A DNA stretch of 64,000 bases, taken from Rhabdophis nuchalis. Its lineage: Eukaryota; Chordata; Lepidosauria; Squamata; Natricidae. The position numbers and the translations under genes are program-made. Below, piece after piece: positions 46,283 through 57,638 of this stretch. Location of the stretch: NCBI GenBank assembly GCA_039707465.1, contig CM077643.1, positions 318,189,919-318,253,918 of the forward strand, in the 5' to 3' direction. Each line of letters opens with the position of its first letter. The stretch's first letter is position 1. The notes under the pieces are model-generated. The model was not told the DNA's origin. It was given only the letters and a program-made list of their open reading frames with translations, and made no database searches.

Positions 46283-46633
46283 TAAGGTAAAAGTTCCCCT
46301 CACACATATGTGCTAGTCTTTCCCGACTCTAGGGGGTGGTGCTCATCTCCGTTTCAAAGCCGAAGAGCCAGTGCTGTCCGAAGATGTCTCCGTGGTCATG
46401 TGGCCAGCAGGACTAAATGCTGAAGGCGCATGGAATGCTGTTACCTTCCCACCAAAGGAGGTTCCTATTTTTCTACATGCATTTTTACATGCTTTTGAAC
46501 TGCTAGGTTGGCAGAAGCTGGAACAAGTAACAGGAGTTCACTCTGTTATGCAGCGCTAGGGATTAGAACCGCCGAACTGCCAACCTTTCTGATCAACAAG
46601 ATCAGCATCTTAGCCACTGAGCCACTGCGTCCC
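46283..46633 (-). mobile_element. Sauria SINE
   Basis: The minus strand begins GGGACGCAGTGGCTCAGTGG (tRNA-like head with box A), continues with a box B-like GGCGGTTCTAATCCC, the GGTTGGCAGTTCGG and CATGTGGCCAGCAGG body blocks, the CCCCTAGAGTCGGGAAAG block, and ends GGGGAACTTTTACC, the BovB-type tail. Imperfect TTTTTG.TTGATT repeats flank it (about 46267-46282 and 46634-46650). Its ORF-like readings are spurious. Confidence 0.93.
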
Positions 46634-46644
46634 TTTTTGATTGA

Positions 46645-47961
46645 TTAATTATATGCAATCAAATGGGTATCAACTCTTAGCAATCACATGAGTTTTCTCA
46701 AGGAGGTTCTTCAGAACTTCCAACAGTGAGCCCATTGCCAATGTAATTGAATTGATCCAGCTGCTGCTAAACATCCTTTTCCTTTTTACTTCCACCTTTG
46801 CTAGTGTTACAGACTTCCCCAGAGAACTAAGACTTGTTGGCATCAATATGCCTAGCTGCATTTTACAATACAGACAAAGTTTATTGCCAGTTCAGAGAAA
46901 ATATATGCAGGATTACAACTTTGCATAGCAACCCTAACATTTAACAAGAAATGCATCTCATAAAGTCTGGTGGAAATTCTGTATAAACATAGCAAGGATA
47001 TTTAGTTCTTTAACTAAGAGCTGTCTGGGACTGGGAATTTTTAAATCTGTATAAATACATAATTATTACTTCAAAATATTGCAATTAATTGATGCTTTAA
47101 GCCCTTTTCCCTTATATCTCAAAGCCAGATACAGTATAAACCAGGATAAAATAATACGCATATTTCACTTGAAAAACCAGAAAGTATGTGGCCTTTTTGT
47201 TTATTTAAAGCTATTTCATATTGCATTTGCTTACAATAATTTATGTATACACACTTACTATTTTTCTCTACACGCTTCCCATCTGCACAACAATGAAATT
47301 GCAAAAAATATGGGTGCCATTAGTTTATCCCCCTAGTACTGCAATTTTCATTCTACCAATACTCATTTCCCTCCAGTTTTCTTCCACTTAATTTCCACCA
47401 CCACCCTCCTTTCAAAAACTCAAGTGACTGAAAGAGAAACAAATAAGAGAAGCAAGAACCATTTTCTCCTCTGCCCCTTTAGCTGGGGGGAAAAAATATA
47501 TTTTTTCTTATATTCTATGTCATTTCTCTAAGCTATTATTTTTTTCCAAGACTCCAGTCAAATTCTATAGTTATTTTAAATATTCTCCTTTCAAGGGTTA
47601 GAACAAAGATAGATTAGAAAACACAAGTGCAGCTTAGCCATCACTGCTCACATTGTCAGAAGACAAAAGTTATTATAAGGCTGACATTATGCATATATTC
47701 AGGTCATTTTCTTGGCAACAATATGAACTGGCGTGCCATTGCCTATGCCCTGGATGTTATTCAGGATCTTGCTGTTTGCTCAGCATTTTGCCTAGTGTTT
47801 TGCTAGAAAAAAAAAGATGTCTTTTTGTAAATAGATGCTCAAATATGAACAGAGACAAAACAGAGACTATGTTTGAATTTGCTTATGCTGCCGGAGTCTG
47901 GCGATCGTGTTTTTAATGTATTGGGGGCTGTTGTTTAAGGGCAATAAGAGTCTGTGGGGGA
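46645..47961. other. Unannotated AT-rich sequence
   Basis: Nothing recognised. Confidence 0.5.
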
Positions 47962-47963
47962 TA

Positions 47964-48330
47964 TAGGTAGTCCTCAACTTATAACAGTTAATTTAGTGAC
48001 TGTTCAAAGTTGCCACAGCCATGAAAAAGGTGACTTAAGACTATTTTTCATACTTAGGACCACTGTAGCATCCCCATGGTCATGTGATTTCCATTTGGCT
48101 CCTTGACAACTGGTTCGTATTATGAAGGTTGCAGTGTCCTGAGGTCATGTGATCCCTTTTTGCAACTTTCGGACAAGGATAGCCAATGGGGAAACCAGTT
48201 TCACTTAACAACCATGTTACTAACTTAACAACTGCAGTGATTCGCTTAACAAATATGGCAAGAAAAGTTGTAAAATGGGGCAAAACTCACAAATTAACAA
48301 ATTAACAAAATTAACAAATTTCTCAGTTAG
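47964..48330. mobile_element. TA-target MITE, family C, right end lost
   Basis: TAGGTAGTCCTCAACTTATAAC left end after TA, the CATCCCCATGGTCATGTGATTT and GCAGTGATTCGCTTAACAA blocks inside. The right part degenerates into short AAATTAAC repeats (48290-48320) without the GGACTACC end. Confidence 0.82.
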
Positions 48331-48374
48331 CTCCTTCAGTTCAGTTCTTAACAGGCCAGTTTTTCTCCACTTCA

Positions 48375-48457
48375 GTGACTTTAAGATTTGTGGATAAGCA
48401 TGGGGAATTCTGGGAATTGAAGTCTACATACCTTAAAGTTGCTGAAATTGAGAAACA
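48375..48457. repeat. Foldback repeat, family A, half copy
   Basis: CATGGGGAATTCTGGGAATTG followed by CCTTAAAGTTGCTGAAATTGAG matches the family A arm at 70-125. The opposite arm is mostly missing. Confidence 0.65.
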
Positions 48458-49850
48458 TCGTAATAGGGTGGTTTTTGCCTAAACTTTTGTCCTACATATG
48501 AATGTACATATGTGCGTGTGTGATTTTCAGTAGTTGTTCTGAAAGTGTTCACAGTTATCCTCCAACTGACAGCTGTGGTGTTGAGGTTTCATCTATTCAG
48601 TCTGTGAATCTTGATAGAGTTAAATAATCCCACAGAGACAAACTGCAAGCAACTAGGAAGAAACTAGAGCATCCACTATTGAAAGAAATATAAATATTTG
48701 CATCAACAAGCTTCTAGTGTATAGTTTAAGCTAATATCACAAATATCTATCATTTCATTACATTGCAACTGACTACTGTTGATTTAAAAATATGGGGAGC
48801 TAAATCATTCAAGACTAATTTTAAAAAGCCTGACAGCAACTAATGAGAAGATGTCAACAGTCGTGGGATTGAGAGAAGGGGAAAGCAGCCTACACTGATA
48901 GGCAACAGTTTTCTCAGAATTATAGGCATTTCCTACATGCTTTGCTACTTTTAATTGCTATTCCTATTTATAAAACATTTACATTGTAGAATGCTTCGCG
49001 TTTTTCTTCTCTTCAATCTCAAAACGTCCCACTGAGATAGGATGCTAAATTAATCAGTTTTGCCAATACTGTTCTCACTTCTGAATTACCCAGTTACCCA
49101 AAGTAAGAAAACTAAGAAAATGACACAGATGGAATGTAATCCCCAGGCTCAAGTCAAGTTCTCTATTCATCTGCTCTAAGGCTGCTAAAGGATTTTCACC
49201 ATTCCTCTATTTAGCATCTATCCAACCAGGCCATGACTGGCACCAGATCACTGTTCTGCCATTATGTAGTCAGCTGGCTGGCAGTCCTCTAGCAAGGATC
49301 AACCAACCCATCACTCTTGTAAAACAAAGACACTTCAGAAACACAGCACTGAAAACTTTTTAAACGAATAGCTCTTTAAAGTGCTTCATAAATTGTTAAG
49401 GCTAAAAAATATGGCAACTGGCATTCGCAGCCTCCCACAATATTGTTTGCAATAACGAGCCTACTCCTGAATAGAAAAGGGAAGCTAAATGTTTTAAATA
49501 CTTTCAACACATCAAAAGTTGGCTTAAAGAGCTTCTTTTTCTTTTCCTCCTGCTTATTGTTAGAGGAAGTATGGTCAATAGTGAACATTAATAAGCAATT
49601 ATTATTTGAAATAATTATTCCGTTATTGGGAAATATTGTTCATTTATACCAGAACAGGTATGAATGATGAATTAAGAGGCAAATCTTTCTGGATATTGGC
49701 TATGTTACCAAACTTTTCATTGCTTTGTTATCACACCAACAATTTATCAGTGCTTTGGCTTCAGATGGTAAACAGCCTGGCATTTGTATGAAGGCAGGAA
49801 TATACAAAACATTCTGACCAACAATTAGAATTACCGGTAAATAAAGCAAG
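48458..49850. other. Unannotated AT-rich sequence
   Basis: Nothing recognised. Confidence 0.5.
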
Positions 49851-49871
49851 TGGGTTTTGTGGTTGCTTTAT

Positions 49872-50880
49872 TTTTATTTATTTTATTATATTTATATCCC
49901 GCCCTTCTCCACAGAGGACCCAGGGCGGCGCACAGGAATTTAAAAACATACAAAAAATAAATACATAATTAAAAAATATATTAAACTATTCAAATCCTAT
50001 GCTAAAACCAAATTTTAAAATACCCAATTTAAAACTCTCTAAAATAGTCCCCATGGGAGGTTAGGCTAGGCCGGCTTGTTGGAAAAGATATGTCTTTAGA
50101 CATTGGCAGAAGAGGCGGAGGTCAGTGATGGTACGTAATTCAGGGGGTAGGTCATTCCAAAGGGCAGGACCCGCCACAGAGAAGGCTCTTCCCCTGGGTA
50201 TCGCCAGTCAGCATTGTTCGGCCAACGGCACCCTGAGAAGGCCCTCTCTGTGGGAGCGGATCGGCCGAAGGGATGTATGGGGCAGAAGGCGGTCTCGCAT
50301 ATAACTAGGCCCCGAGCCATGGAGCGCTTTAAAGATGGTCGTCAGAACCTTGAAGCGCACTCGAAAGGCCACAGGAAGCCAGTGCAACTCGCTGCACAGG
50401 ATCGGTGCACAGGATCAGTGCACAGGATTGGTGTTATGTGGGAGCATCTAGTGGCTCCCGTAATCACCCGCGTGGCTGCATTCTGGACTAACTGTAGCTT
50501 TCGAGTGCACCTCAAGGGAAGCCCCATGTAGAGAGCATTACAGTAGTCGAGTCGGGACGTCACGGGAGCTTGAGTGACTGTGCGAAGTGCAGCCCGGTCC
50601 AGTAAGGGGCGCAATTGGCGCATCAGGCGTACCTGATGAAACGCCCCCCTGGCCACGGCCGCCACATGGTCCTCCATGGACAGCCGGGAATCCAGGAGGA
50701 CACCCAAATTGCGCACCCTCTCCACAGGGGCCAGTGTTTCGCCCCCAATGGCCAGAGTTGGAGTAATCTGGCTGAACCAGAGTGTCAGAAACCACAGCCA
50801 CTCAGTCTTGGCAGGGTTCAGCTTGAGTTTGTTACCACCCATCCAGATCCGTACGGCCTCCAAACACCGGGACAGCTGTT
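49872..50880 (-). mobile_element. L2 LINE, longest copy, frameshifted
   Basis: On the minus strand the first frame (50863-50342, 173 codons) reads MEAVRIWMGGNKLKLNPAKTEWLWF, VRNLGVLLDSRLSMEDHV, VTSRLDYCNALYMGLPLRC, KLQLVQNAATRVITG. A short GATCGGTGCACAG-like triplication (50400-50432) then breaks it; the rest (SYMRDRLL-like, SHREGLLRVP-like, RGRAFSVAGPALWNDLPPELRTITDLRL) follows in other frames. The 3' UTR ends near 49872 with the CGCCCTTCTCC...GGGCGGCGCACAGG motif. TTTGTGGTTGCTTTATT at the left and TTTGGAGATTGCTTTATT at the right look like an aged TSD. The YADD block lies just upstream of the truncation. Confidence 0.88.
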
Positions 50881-51059
50881 GTCTTTGGAGATTGCTTTAT
50901 TCCAAGCTGAAATAAATGTGGTGGTTCTGAACAGTTTTAATCTAAATATTCTGAATATTTCAGGTACTGAACTGAAATATTCAGCTCAGTTTTGTATTTT
51001 GTGGTTGTGATGTTTCTTTTCAAATTGTCTATGCTTCTTTGTAGCATGAAAACTACAAA

Positions 51060-51740
51060 AAACAATGTTGGTGGTACTGAAGTCTTTGACACTGTTTGAT
51101 ACAAATTTCAACAATGCTACAGAGGTGCTGGGGGGAAATTTTCACTGTGTGCGACCAGAGGTAGAATGGTCTATAATTGGAGCAGTCTCCCAAGTTGTCT
51201 TTGCTTTTGAAGAAAGAACTGTAATTCTCAGGGCCCAGTTGGGAGACACATGGCCAGAGTCTACAATGGCATTGATGAAGTTTGTCATCCAGTCAGCTAC
51301 TATACATTATTTCCAGTTCTAGATTGCCTGGGCAAGGTGCATTGAATTCTTTATGTTGCTTATCGCTTTGGTAACCTCTCCATGTGTGATTGGGCCAGTG
51401 TTAGCCAAGTCATCAGGAATTGCCAGGTGTAGATATTCAAATTAGAGATTTTGTCTAAGTGCTGTTGTCAGTCTTTCACAATTTTGAGCTCATCCTGCAA
51501 TTGATCTCCACTTTTAACACTCATATAGTCTTCAATGCCTTTGGCCATCTGTGCTTTTTCACAAGTTGATATATGTTTTTCTTGCATTCCTTTATGTCCA
51601 GTTGTTCCTCTGAGACCCAGCAATGATTGGTTTTGTCCTTGCAATAGCTTTCTTGCAGTGGCATACTTCTGCCAATTTTCATTGATCTTCTACACATACC
51701 GGTTCTTGCACACTATCTTCTTTTTCCAGTTTCAGTTGCA
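51060..51740 (-). pseudogene. Decayed RTE-like LINE reverse transcriptase
   Basis: Reading the minus strand across frames gives THGEVTKAISNIKN, then VADWMTNFINAIVDSGHVSPNWAL, then CSNYRPFYLWSHT-like. This order (start of RT: GEVxxAIxxLKN, WLxxLFNxIxxSGxxPxxW, CxNYRxIxLLS) is that of RTE-type reverse transcriptases. The upstream linker (51400-51740) is charged and partly open. Many stops. Much older than the L2 beside it. Confidence 0.6.
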
Positions 51741-52596
51741 CTTGCTCTGTCCAGATCTACATCTGCTTGCCAATTACATGACAGCTTAGTGTCATCTCTA
51801 ATAATGCTGAGGTTGGTTAATTTCTTAAATGTACAGATTTCATTGTAACAAACAGAAAACCATACCAAATTGTTATGCATGCGGGGCATCAGTGTGTAGG
51901 GTTTTATAAAAAAAAAAAACCTGAAAAGACTGCTAACCATGAAGAATGCAATGCATTTTAAATAACAGATTCTGAATTAACCTACCCAGAATGAACTCCT
52001 ATTCTACCCTCTCTTATAAGGGAGTACCAGTTGGTTCTCAGTTCCCATTGTTTCCTATGACTGAAATACTCCAGTCATTTCAAAATTGCAGTCTCAAAAC
52101 AAAATATCTTTTCTGTTTTATGCATTTCCTAGCACGAAAATTTCCTTGAGAGTTTTAAAAGAGATTGAAAAGGAGAATAGCATAAAAGGTAACATTCCTC
52201 CATTAACTCAGCAGATTTTGCTAAATACCAACAGTGAAGTATTTATACATTTAGAAAACCCTGCTAAGTTTATTAGCTATATCAATAACTTCTGTATGTT
52301 CCCCCATCTTAGTTAATTCTCTCTTAATTTTAATATTACATTTACTGTTTTAATGTTTAATCATTTATAATGCTGGTTGTATTATGTTGTAAGCCTCCGA
52401 GAGTAATTTGACAGTGAGATTGGTGGCATATTAAATTTTATAAATATATAAAGAAATAAATAGTTTTCAAAGTTTGACGGTAAAGAAAGTCATTGGATAT
52501 TAGTTATAGTGTGTATTCACTTATAATGGGGGTCCTATCAGTAATTTTAATCAATGACATGATCATAGTAAGCAAAACCCACCATAATACAGATGC
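51741..52596. other. Mostly unannotated, with an old LINE-like tail
   Basis: 52385-52460 (GTAAGCCTCCGAGAGTAATTTG...GAGATTGGTGGCATA...AAATAAATA) has the layout of an old L2/CR1-group tail. The rest shows nothing. Confidence 0.4.
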
Positions 52597-52604
52597 CACT
52601 AGGT

Positions 52605-53058
52605 CAGTGATGGCGAACCTATTTCTTATGGTGTGCCAACATTGTATGTGCATGTGCTATAACACATGCATACATGCCCATTCCAATTCACTCCCCCCCA
52701 CCCATTTGCCTATGCGCGCATGAAACATACCCCACACATGTACATGTGACCACTTAAGCTCTGGAGGCTTCCCTGAAGCCTTGTGAGGACGCAAAAAAGC
52801 CTTCCCTGACACCCTGGGGGCCCTCCGGAAGCCAGAAATAGATCATTTCCTAACTTCCAGTTGGCTCATTTGGGCCATTTTTTGCCCTCCCCAACCTCCA
52901 GAGGCTTTCCTGAAGCATGGGGAGGAGGAAAATGGCCTCCCCTGGCCCTCCAAAAGGCCAAAAATCAGCTGTCCGGCACAGGCATGTGTGCCAAAGTGCC
53001 AGCAAATATGGCTTTGCATGCCACCTTTGGCACACGTGCCATAGGTTCGCCATCAAGG
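52605..53058. mobile_element. Non-autonomous hAT, CAGTGATGGCGAACC type
   Basis: CAGTGATGGCGAACCTA left, TAGGTTCGCCATCAAGG right, TSD CACTAGGT (52597-52604) / CAGTAGGT (53059-53066), 7 of 8. The interior has repeated CTTCCGGAAGCC/CCTCCAGAGGC-like segments. Same family as 3537-3896. Confidence 0.87.
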
Positions 53059-53080
53059 CAGTAGGTGATAGATCCTATAA

Positions 53081-53346
53081 TACATAATGCAATGTGTGAC
53101 CCCCCAGTGCGCATGCGTGCACCACAGACATGCCCCCCCTTTTTTACATGCTGTTTTCGCCTTCCCCAGGCTCCAGAGGCTTTATAGGAGCCTGGGAAGG
53201 GTGAAAAAAGCATGCAAAAAAGGGTGACTTCAGCTGGCCAGCGCGTGCATGCACACTGGCCAGCTGACAGGGCATCACCTCGCGTGCCCTGACAAATGGC
53301 TCCGCGTGCCACCTGTGGCACACGTGCCATAGGTTCGCCATCACTG
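53081..53346. mobile_element. Non-autonomous hAT, left end missing
   Basis: The right end TAGGTTCGCCATCACTG is intact, but the left starts inside the family sequence (ACATAATGCAATG, matching the inverse of about 3841-3852). Even so, TCCTATAA (53073-53080) and TCCTATTA (53347-53354) look like a TSD, 7 of 8. Only 6 bp separate that repeat from the TSD of the preceding hAT. Confidence 0.75.
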
Positions 53347-53354
53347 TCCTATTA

Positions 53355-54100
53355 TGTTATCTACTCTTATTAGGAAAGGCTGCCTGCTAGCTCTAAAATT
53401 AATCATTAACATATTTTGATTGTATATATTACCTCAGGTAATCCTCTGCCTTGTCTATATTAAAAACCTATATGTTGAAGCAACACCTACTTTGAATGCT
53501 TTTGAAACAAATCCTAATAAAGTTTTATTTCCAGTGAATTTTTAAAATCAACATCTGATATGATATAAAAATTAACTTTTAAAAATAAGCATGCTTTTTT
53601 TACCTTTTTTTGGAAAGCTAAAGACATATTTTTGCAAAGATTAACTGTAAATACACACACAACACTCCAAACATCAATGAACAGAGAAGTTAATAAGCAA
53701 ATTGTATTTTGAATGTTTCTGAAGGGGGGGGGGGAGAGTAAAGACCCCTGTTTCTGATCAGTTTTGCTGGAACACATAACCAATACCCCCTTTACAAAAT
53801 AAAAGCCATTTTCCTTTGCAGGTCTAGTTATGTCAAAAATAGTTACTTTGGATATGTAACTTTCTCTTGCAGGACATACTTTTTTTCCTACAGCAATTGT
53901 AAAAGTGTTTGTCTCTGCAATTGAAGATTGGGAAGCTGAGCGTTACACTCTTCAGCCAAATACTAGAGGGCAAAAGGGCTAATTAATCTATTGCAATGTA
54001 GGGAGGTGTATTTCTGTGTTTTGCACATATTCCTCTATATATTTATTAGATCATAAGTGATTTATAAATTAGAAAATGATAATTAAACTAGAGCTCTCCA
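53355..54100. other. Unannotated AT-rich sequence
   Basis: A G11 run near 53724-53734. Nothing else recognised. Confidence 0.5.
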
Positions 54101-54105
54101 CTACA

Positions 54106-54532
54106 AGCTGAGTATTGCGGGATCGGATCCTGCCCCATACATCCTCCCGGCCGATTCACTCCCACAGAGAGGGACTTCTCCGGGTGCCGTCCACTAGACT
54201 TTGTCAGCGGGCGACGCCCAGGGGAAGGGCCTTCTCTGTGGCGGGCCCAGCCCTCTGGAACGACCTTCCCCCCGACATTAGAACAACCACGGACCTCCGC
54301 TCCTTCCGTCAGAAATTAAAAACATACTTTTTCTGCTTGGCTAGGTTAGTCTCTACCTTTTTAGGGTTTAGGGAATATTAGTTTTAATATGGGGATTTTA
54401 GTGCAGGGACAATTAAATTTAATTTGTTTTTATTTATTGTATCTATTTTTGTATATTTTTATGTGTTTTAATTTTTCCTTGTACACCGCTCCGAGTCCCC
54501 TTGGGGAGAGGACGCGGTATATAAAAATAAAA

Positions 54533-54533
<1 letters not shown>
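54106..54533 (+). mobile_element. L2 LINE 3' end
   Basis: The frame 54115-54381 encodes the L2 C-terminus (MRDRILPHTSSRPIHSHREG, TPRGRAFSVAGPALWNDLPPD, LRSFRQKLKTYFF), then the 3' UTR with GTACACCGCTCCGAGTCCCC and GGACGCGGTATATAAA. Very close to the copy at 34329-34745, opposite orientation. Confidence 0.92.

Positions 54534-54596
<63 letters not shown>
54534..54596. repeat. (ATT)n microsatellite at the L2 3' end
   Basis: About 21 uninterrupted ATT units directly after the L2 tail. Confidence 0.97.
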
Positions 54597-54599
54597 TCC

Positions 54600-54904
54600 A
54601 CATAAAAGATGGCTGACGTTTCACAGATACATGGCTTTGAAAAGCATCTTGCTATAACTGTCCATGATTTATTTTATAAATAAGAGGTAGAAGAAATTTG
54701 TCCAAGGTGCCTTCAGTTAAAACAAAACCCTGTTGATAATAATAACTGCTAAAGGATCAAAACATCTAGGGCATCCTGGGTGAATACTATTTCTGTGAAT
54801 TCTATCATTCTATCTTATCACCATAAATCTATCCAGGGCTGCCAATACCATAGTTTTGCATGTCTGAAGCAAGACTGTCACAAAGTGGTTATGGAGAACG
54901 CAAA
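54600..54904. other. Unannotated AT-rich sequence
   Basis: Nothing recognised. Confidence 0.5.
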
Positions 54905-55441
54905 ATGTGATCAGTACAAATTATTTTGCTGTTCTGTCTGAAACAACACATGTTATTGATGACCTCTTTCTATCGGTCCACCATAGAAAGTGTCTTCACA
55001 TATTGTATCACAGTGTGGTATGCTGGTTTAACAGTTGCGGAGAGGAAGGCACTACAGAGAGTGATCAATTCGGCACAAGAAACCATCGGTTGCCCTCTGA
55101 CATCACTGGATAACATCACCAGATCTCACTGCTTTAGTAGAGTAAGGAAGATTCTCATAGATTATTCACACGCTGGTTGGTATCTCTTTGCACTTCTACC
55201 ATCAGGCAGAAGATATCAAAGTATAGCCAGCTGAATAAACAGGTTTAAAGATAGCTTCTATCATTGGGCTGTGAGACTTTTAAATTCAACCACAATCACT
55301 CCATGCAAAAAAAGAAATAGTTTTTTCTTTTTTCTTTTCTCTCTTTTTTTTGTTTCTGTTATAATTTTGCACCAGTGAAGTTAAAACCAATTTCATTGTA
55401 ATTTTAGTACAATGACAATAAAGATGATGATGATGATGATT
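54905..55441 (+). mobile_element. APE-type LINE 3' end (RT C-terminus and tail)
   Basis: The frame 54926-55234 encodes SFYRSTIESVFTYCITVWYAG, AERKALQRVINSAQETIGCPL, HAGWYLFALLPSGRRYQSI, followed after a stop by FKDSFYHWAVRLLNS-like residues. This block pattern is common at the C-terminus of fish and reptile LINEs. The tail ends AATTTTAGTACAATGACAATAAAG plus (GAT)n, the same tail as at 43276-43745. Clade not assigned. Confidence 0.85.
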
Positions 55442-55698
55442 GGCCTTGGAGGGGGGAATTGCTTATAAGGATAAACGAGGTATGTGCCATATGTGGCATC
55501 TACATCTTACGTCCAGAAAAAAATAACTAAAAGAAAAGAGATAGCAGTGCTACAGTATTTAATTATGGAAGGGTATTTATGTTTTCTGAATCCATCATCT
55601 CAATCACTTGTGAAATATATCACAGTAGTAGTAAAATACATCATTTATGATTTTGAAATGTTTTCAAGGAAAAAAAAGCAGAGAAACCTGTGATGTCT
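55442..55698. other. Unannotated spacer
   Basis: Nothing recognised. Confidence 0.5.
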
Positions 55699-55699
55699 A

Positions 55700-56090
55700 T
55701 AGAAGTAGTCCTTGACAATTGATCACAATTGAACCCCAAAATTCTCTTACTAAGTGGGAGATTTGTTAAGTGAGTTTTGCTCCATCTTATAAGCTTTCTT
55801 GCCACAGTTGTTAAGTGAATCACTGGGGTGGTTAAGTTAGTAACATGATTGTTGAGTGAATCTGCCTTCTCCATTTACTTTGCTTGTCAGAAGGTTGCAA
55901 AAGGTGATCACATGATCCCAGGATGCTGTGACCGTCATAGATATGAGTCAGTTGCCAAGTGCCCGAATTTTGATCATTGTGACCATGGAGATGCTGCAAC
56001 GGTCATAAGTGTGAGAAACATTCACTTTTTCAATGCCGTTGTAACTTTGAATGGTCACTAAACGAGGTGGTGTAGGTGGGGGACTAGCTG
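55700..56090. mobile_element. TA-target MITE, family C
   Basis: GAAGTAGTCCTTGAC left, GGGGGACTAGCTG right, with the GTTAAGTGAGTTTTGCTCC, GGTGATCACATGATCCCAGG and GGTCATAAGTGTGAGAAAC blocks of the family. Same orientation as 21157-21549. Confidence 0.82.
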
Positions 56091-56188
56091 TATATGAAGA
56101 AAGGGGACAACTGCAGTATGATGAGATGGAAACATTGCAGTGTTGTGTGCCTTGCTCAGTTTGTGAGTAAAGGAGTATATATATAGAG

Positions 56189-56266
56189 AGAGACCAGGAT
56201 AGATCTATTTCGAGCTTATTAGCTCTCATCAGCTAATAAGCTCGAAATAGATCTATCCTGGTCTCT
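56189..56266. repeat. Perfect 36-bp hairpin
   Basis: 56189-56224 and 56231-56266 are exact inverse copies with a 6-nt loop (CTCATC). A GAGA run precedes it. Confidence 0.95.
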
Positions 56267-56320
56267 TCTAATTTAATTTATTGATCAGCTCATAAAACTA
56301 ACATATATATGTTAACATAT

Positions 56321-56330
56321 ATAATTATTC

Positions 56331-56416
<86 letters not shown>

Positions 56417-56426
56417 GAATAATTAT
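56321..56426. repeat. (AT)n inside an inverted repeat
   Basis: ATAATTATTCTTCATATAT (56321) and its inverse ending at 56426 flank about 35 AT units, so the whole segment is one palindrome. Confidence 0.93.
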
Positions 56427-56569
56427 CACAGCTCCTGTGAAGAGGTCCCTTTAAGGGGAGGAGACTCAACGTCATCCCTCTCTGCCCTTCGATTCAACCC
56501 AGAGTCATCCAGACAGAGAACCAAATTAGATTACTGCTGTGTGACATTTTTTAGATAAGTGTTAAAAAT
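56427..56569. other. Unidentified unique-looking segment between hairpins
   Basis: GC-richer, with CCCTTTAAGGGG and CCAGAGTCATCCAGACAGAG. Not assigned. Confidence 0.4.
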
Positions 56570-56636
56570 CTAACACATATATATGTGTCTAAAATCTAAC
56601 ACACACACATATATATGTGTGTGTGTGTTAAAAATC

Positions 56637-56728
<92 letters not shown>
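56570..56728. repeat. (AC)n/(AT)n with inverted TAACACAC...GTGTGTTA blocks
   Basis: AAAATCTAACACA occurs three times; 56598-56630 is a palindrome of AC and GT runs around ATATATAT. A 42-bp (AC)n (about 56639-56680) then runs into a 48-bp (AT)n. Confidence 0.9.
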
Positions 56729-56733
<5 letters not shown>

Positions 56734-56757
56734 TTCGTAGATTTTCACGGGTGTAGG

Positions 56758-56849
56758 TATGCTGGCATAGCTGGCTTCGGGGATTTTCCCGTGTATAAGG
56801 CCTTTTCTATGCCTTATACACGGGAAAATCCCCGAAGCCAGCTATGCCA

Positions 56850-56854
<5 letters not shown>
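56758..56854. repeat. Perfect 44-bp hairpin
   Basis: 56758-56801 and 56811-56854 are exact inverse copies with a 9-nt loop (CTTTTCTAT). The stem holds GCTGGCATAGCTGGCTTCGG. AT runs flank both sides (to 56728 and from 56851 to 56887). Confidence 0.95.
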
Positions 56855-56891
<37 letters not shown>

Positions 56892-56896
56892 TGATA

Positions 56897-57630
56897 TATT
56901 TTTATTGTTTGTTTCAATAAGATTTTAAAGATGCCACAGAGAACTATGTCGACTGTCTTAAGGGAGGCAAGCCTATTATCCACTCCGAGTCACTGTTTCC
57001 TTTCAGCAAATTGACAGCAATCTGTCTTTCATATCTTTACCTGACATTTACACCATCTGCATGAATTCTCTCACAGAAAGGCCCTGCTCATAATAAGGTT
57101 GAAGAGGCTTTGCAGGGATTTGTTTGCCATCACAGTATAGTCCACAAAAATTGACACAGCAGTGCTGGAAATTGAAAGGGTTTCTCCTATAATCGCTGTG
57201 AAATGTTACATTTTCCATAAGCCTGATCCTTAGTTGTTTAGGCAGCTGTCCTAGAAATAACTTTTTCTGATCACACAAACGTAAGTAAGTTTTCTTGATT
57301 ACGTACAAGATTGCCTGCCAGACAGCTATAAATCTTCATTCCCATTCAATCAATAGGCTACAGTATCTGGTATTGCTTATCAGCAAGGTTTTTACGTGGC
57401 TCAGCTGTTGTAATGGTATGTGGGAATGACCTGAGGAGACAGGAGTTGCAGCCCAGGCAATAGTCTGATAAACAAAATCTGAGTGCAAAAGAGGGGTGCG
57501 GGAGGAGAAAATGTCTTAGATGGGACTCTCCCTAGTTTTGGGGAGGGGAGATACACTTTCAGATTGGCAAAATTCTGCTATTGTAACCTTACAATAAAGC
57601 CTCATGGTTGGGGCTTCTTGTCTGGACTAC
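56897..57630. other. Unannotated sequence
   Basis: Nothing recognised; the 86- and 119-codon frames here have no recognisable domain. Confidence 0.5.
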
Positions 57631-57638
57631 TTTCTGAT

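Noticed and set aside
46283..46633. tRNA-like promoter motifs (also at 27556-27788 and 34879-35111)
   Set aside because: They are SINE heads with body and LINE-type tail, not tRNA genes; the cloverleaf is degraded.
50538..51010. Plus-strand frames of 79-131 codons and a minus-strand frame at 50538-50801
   Set aside because: Shadows of the L2 coding strand.
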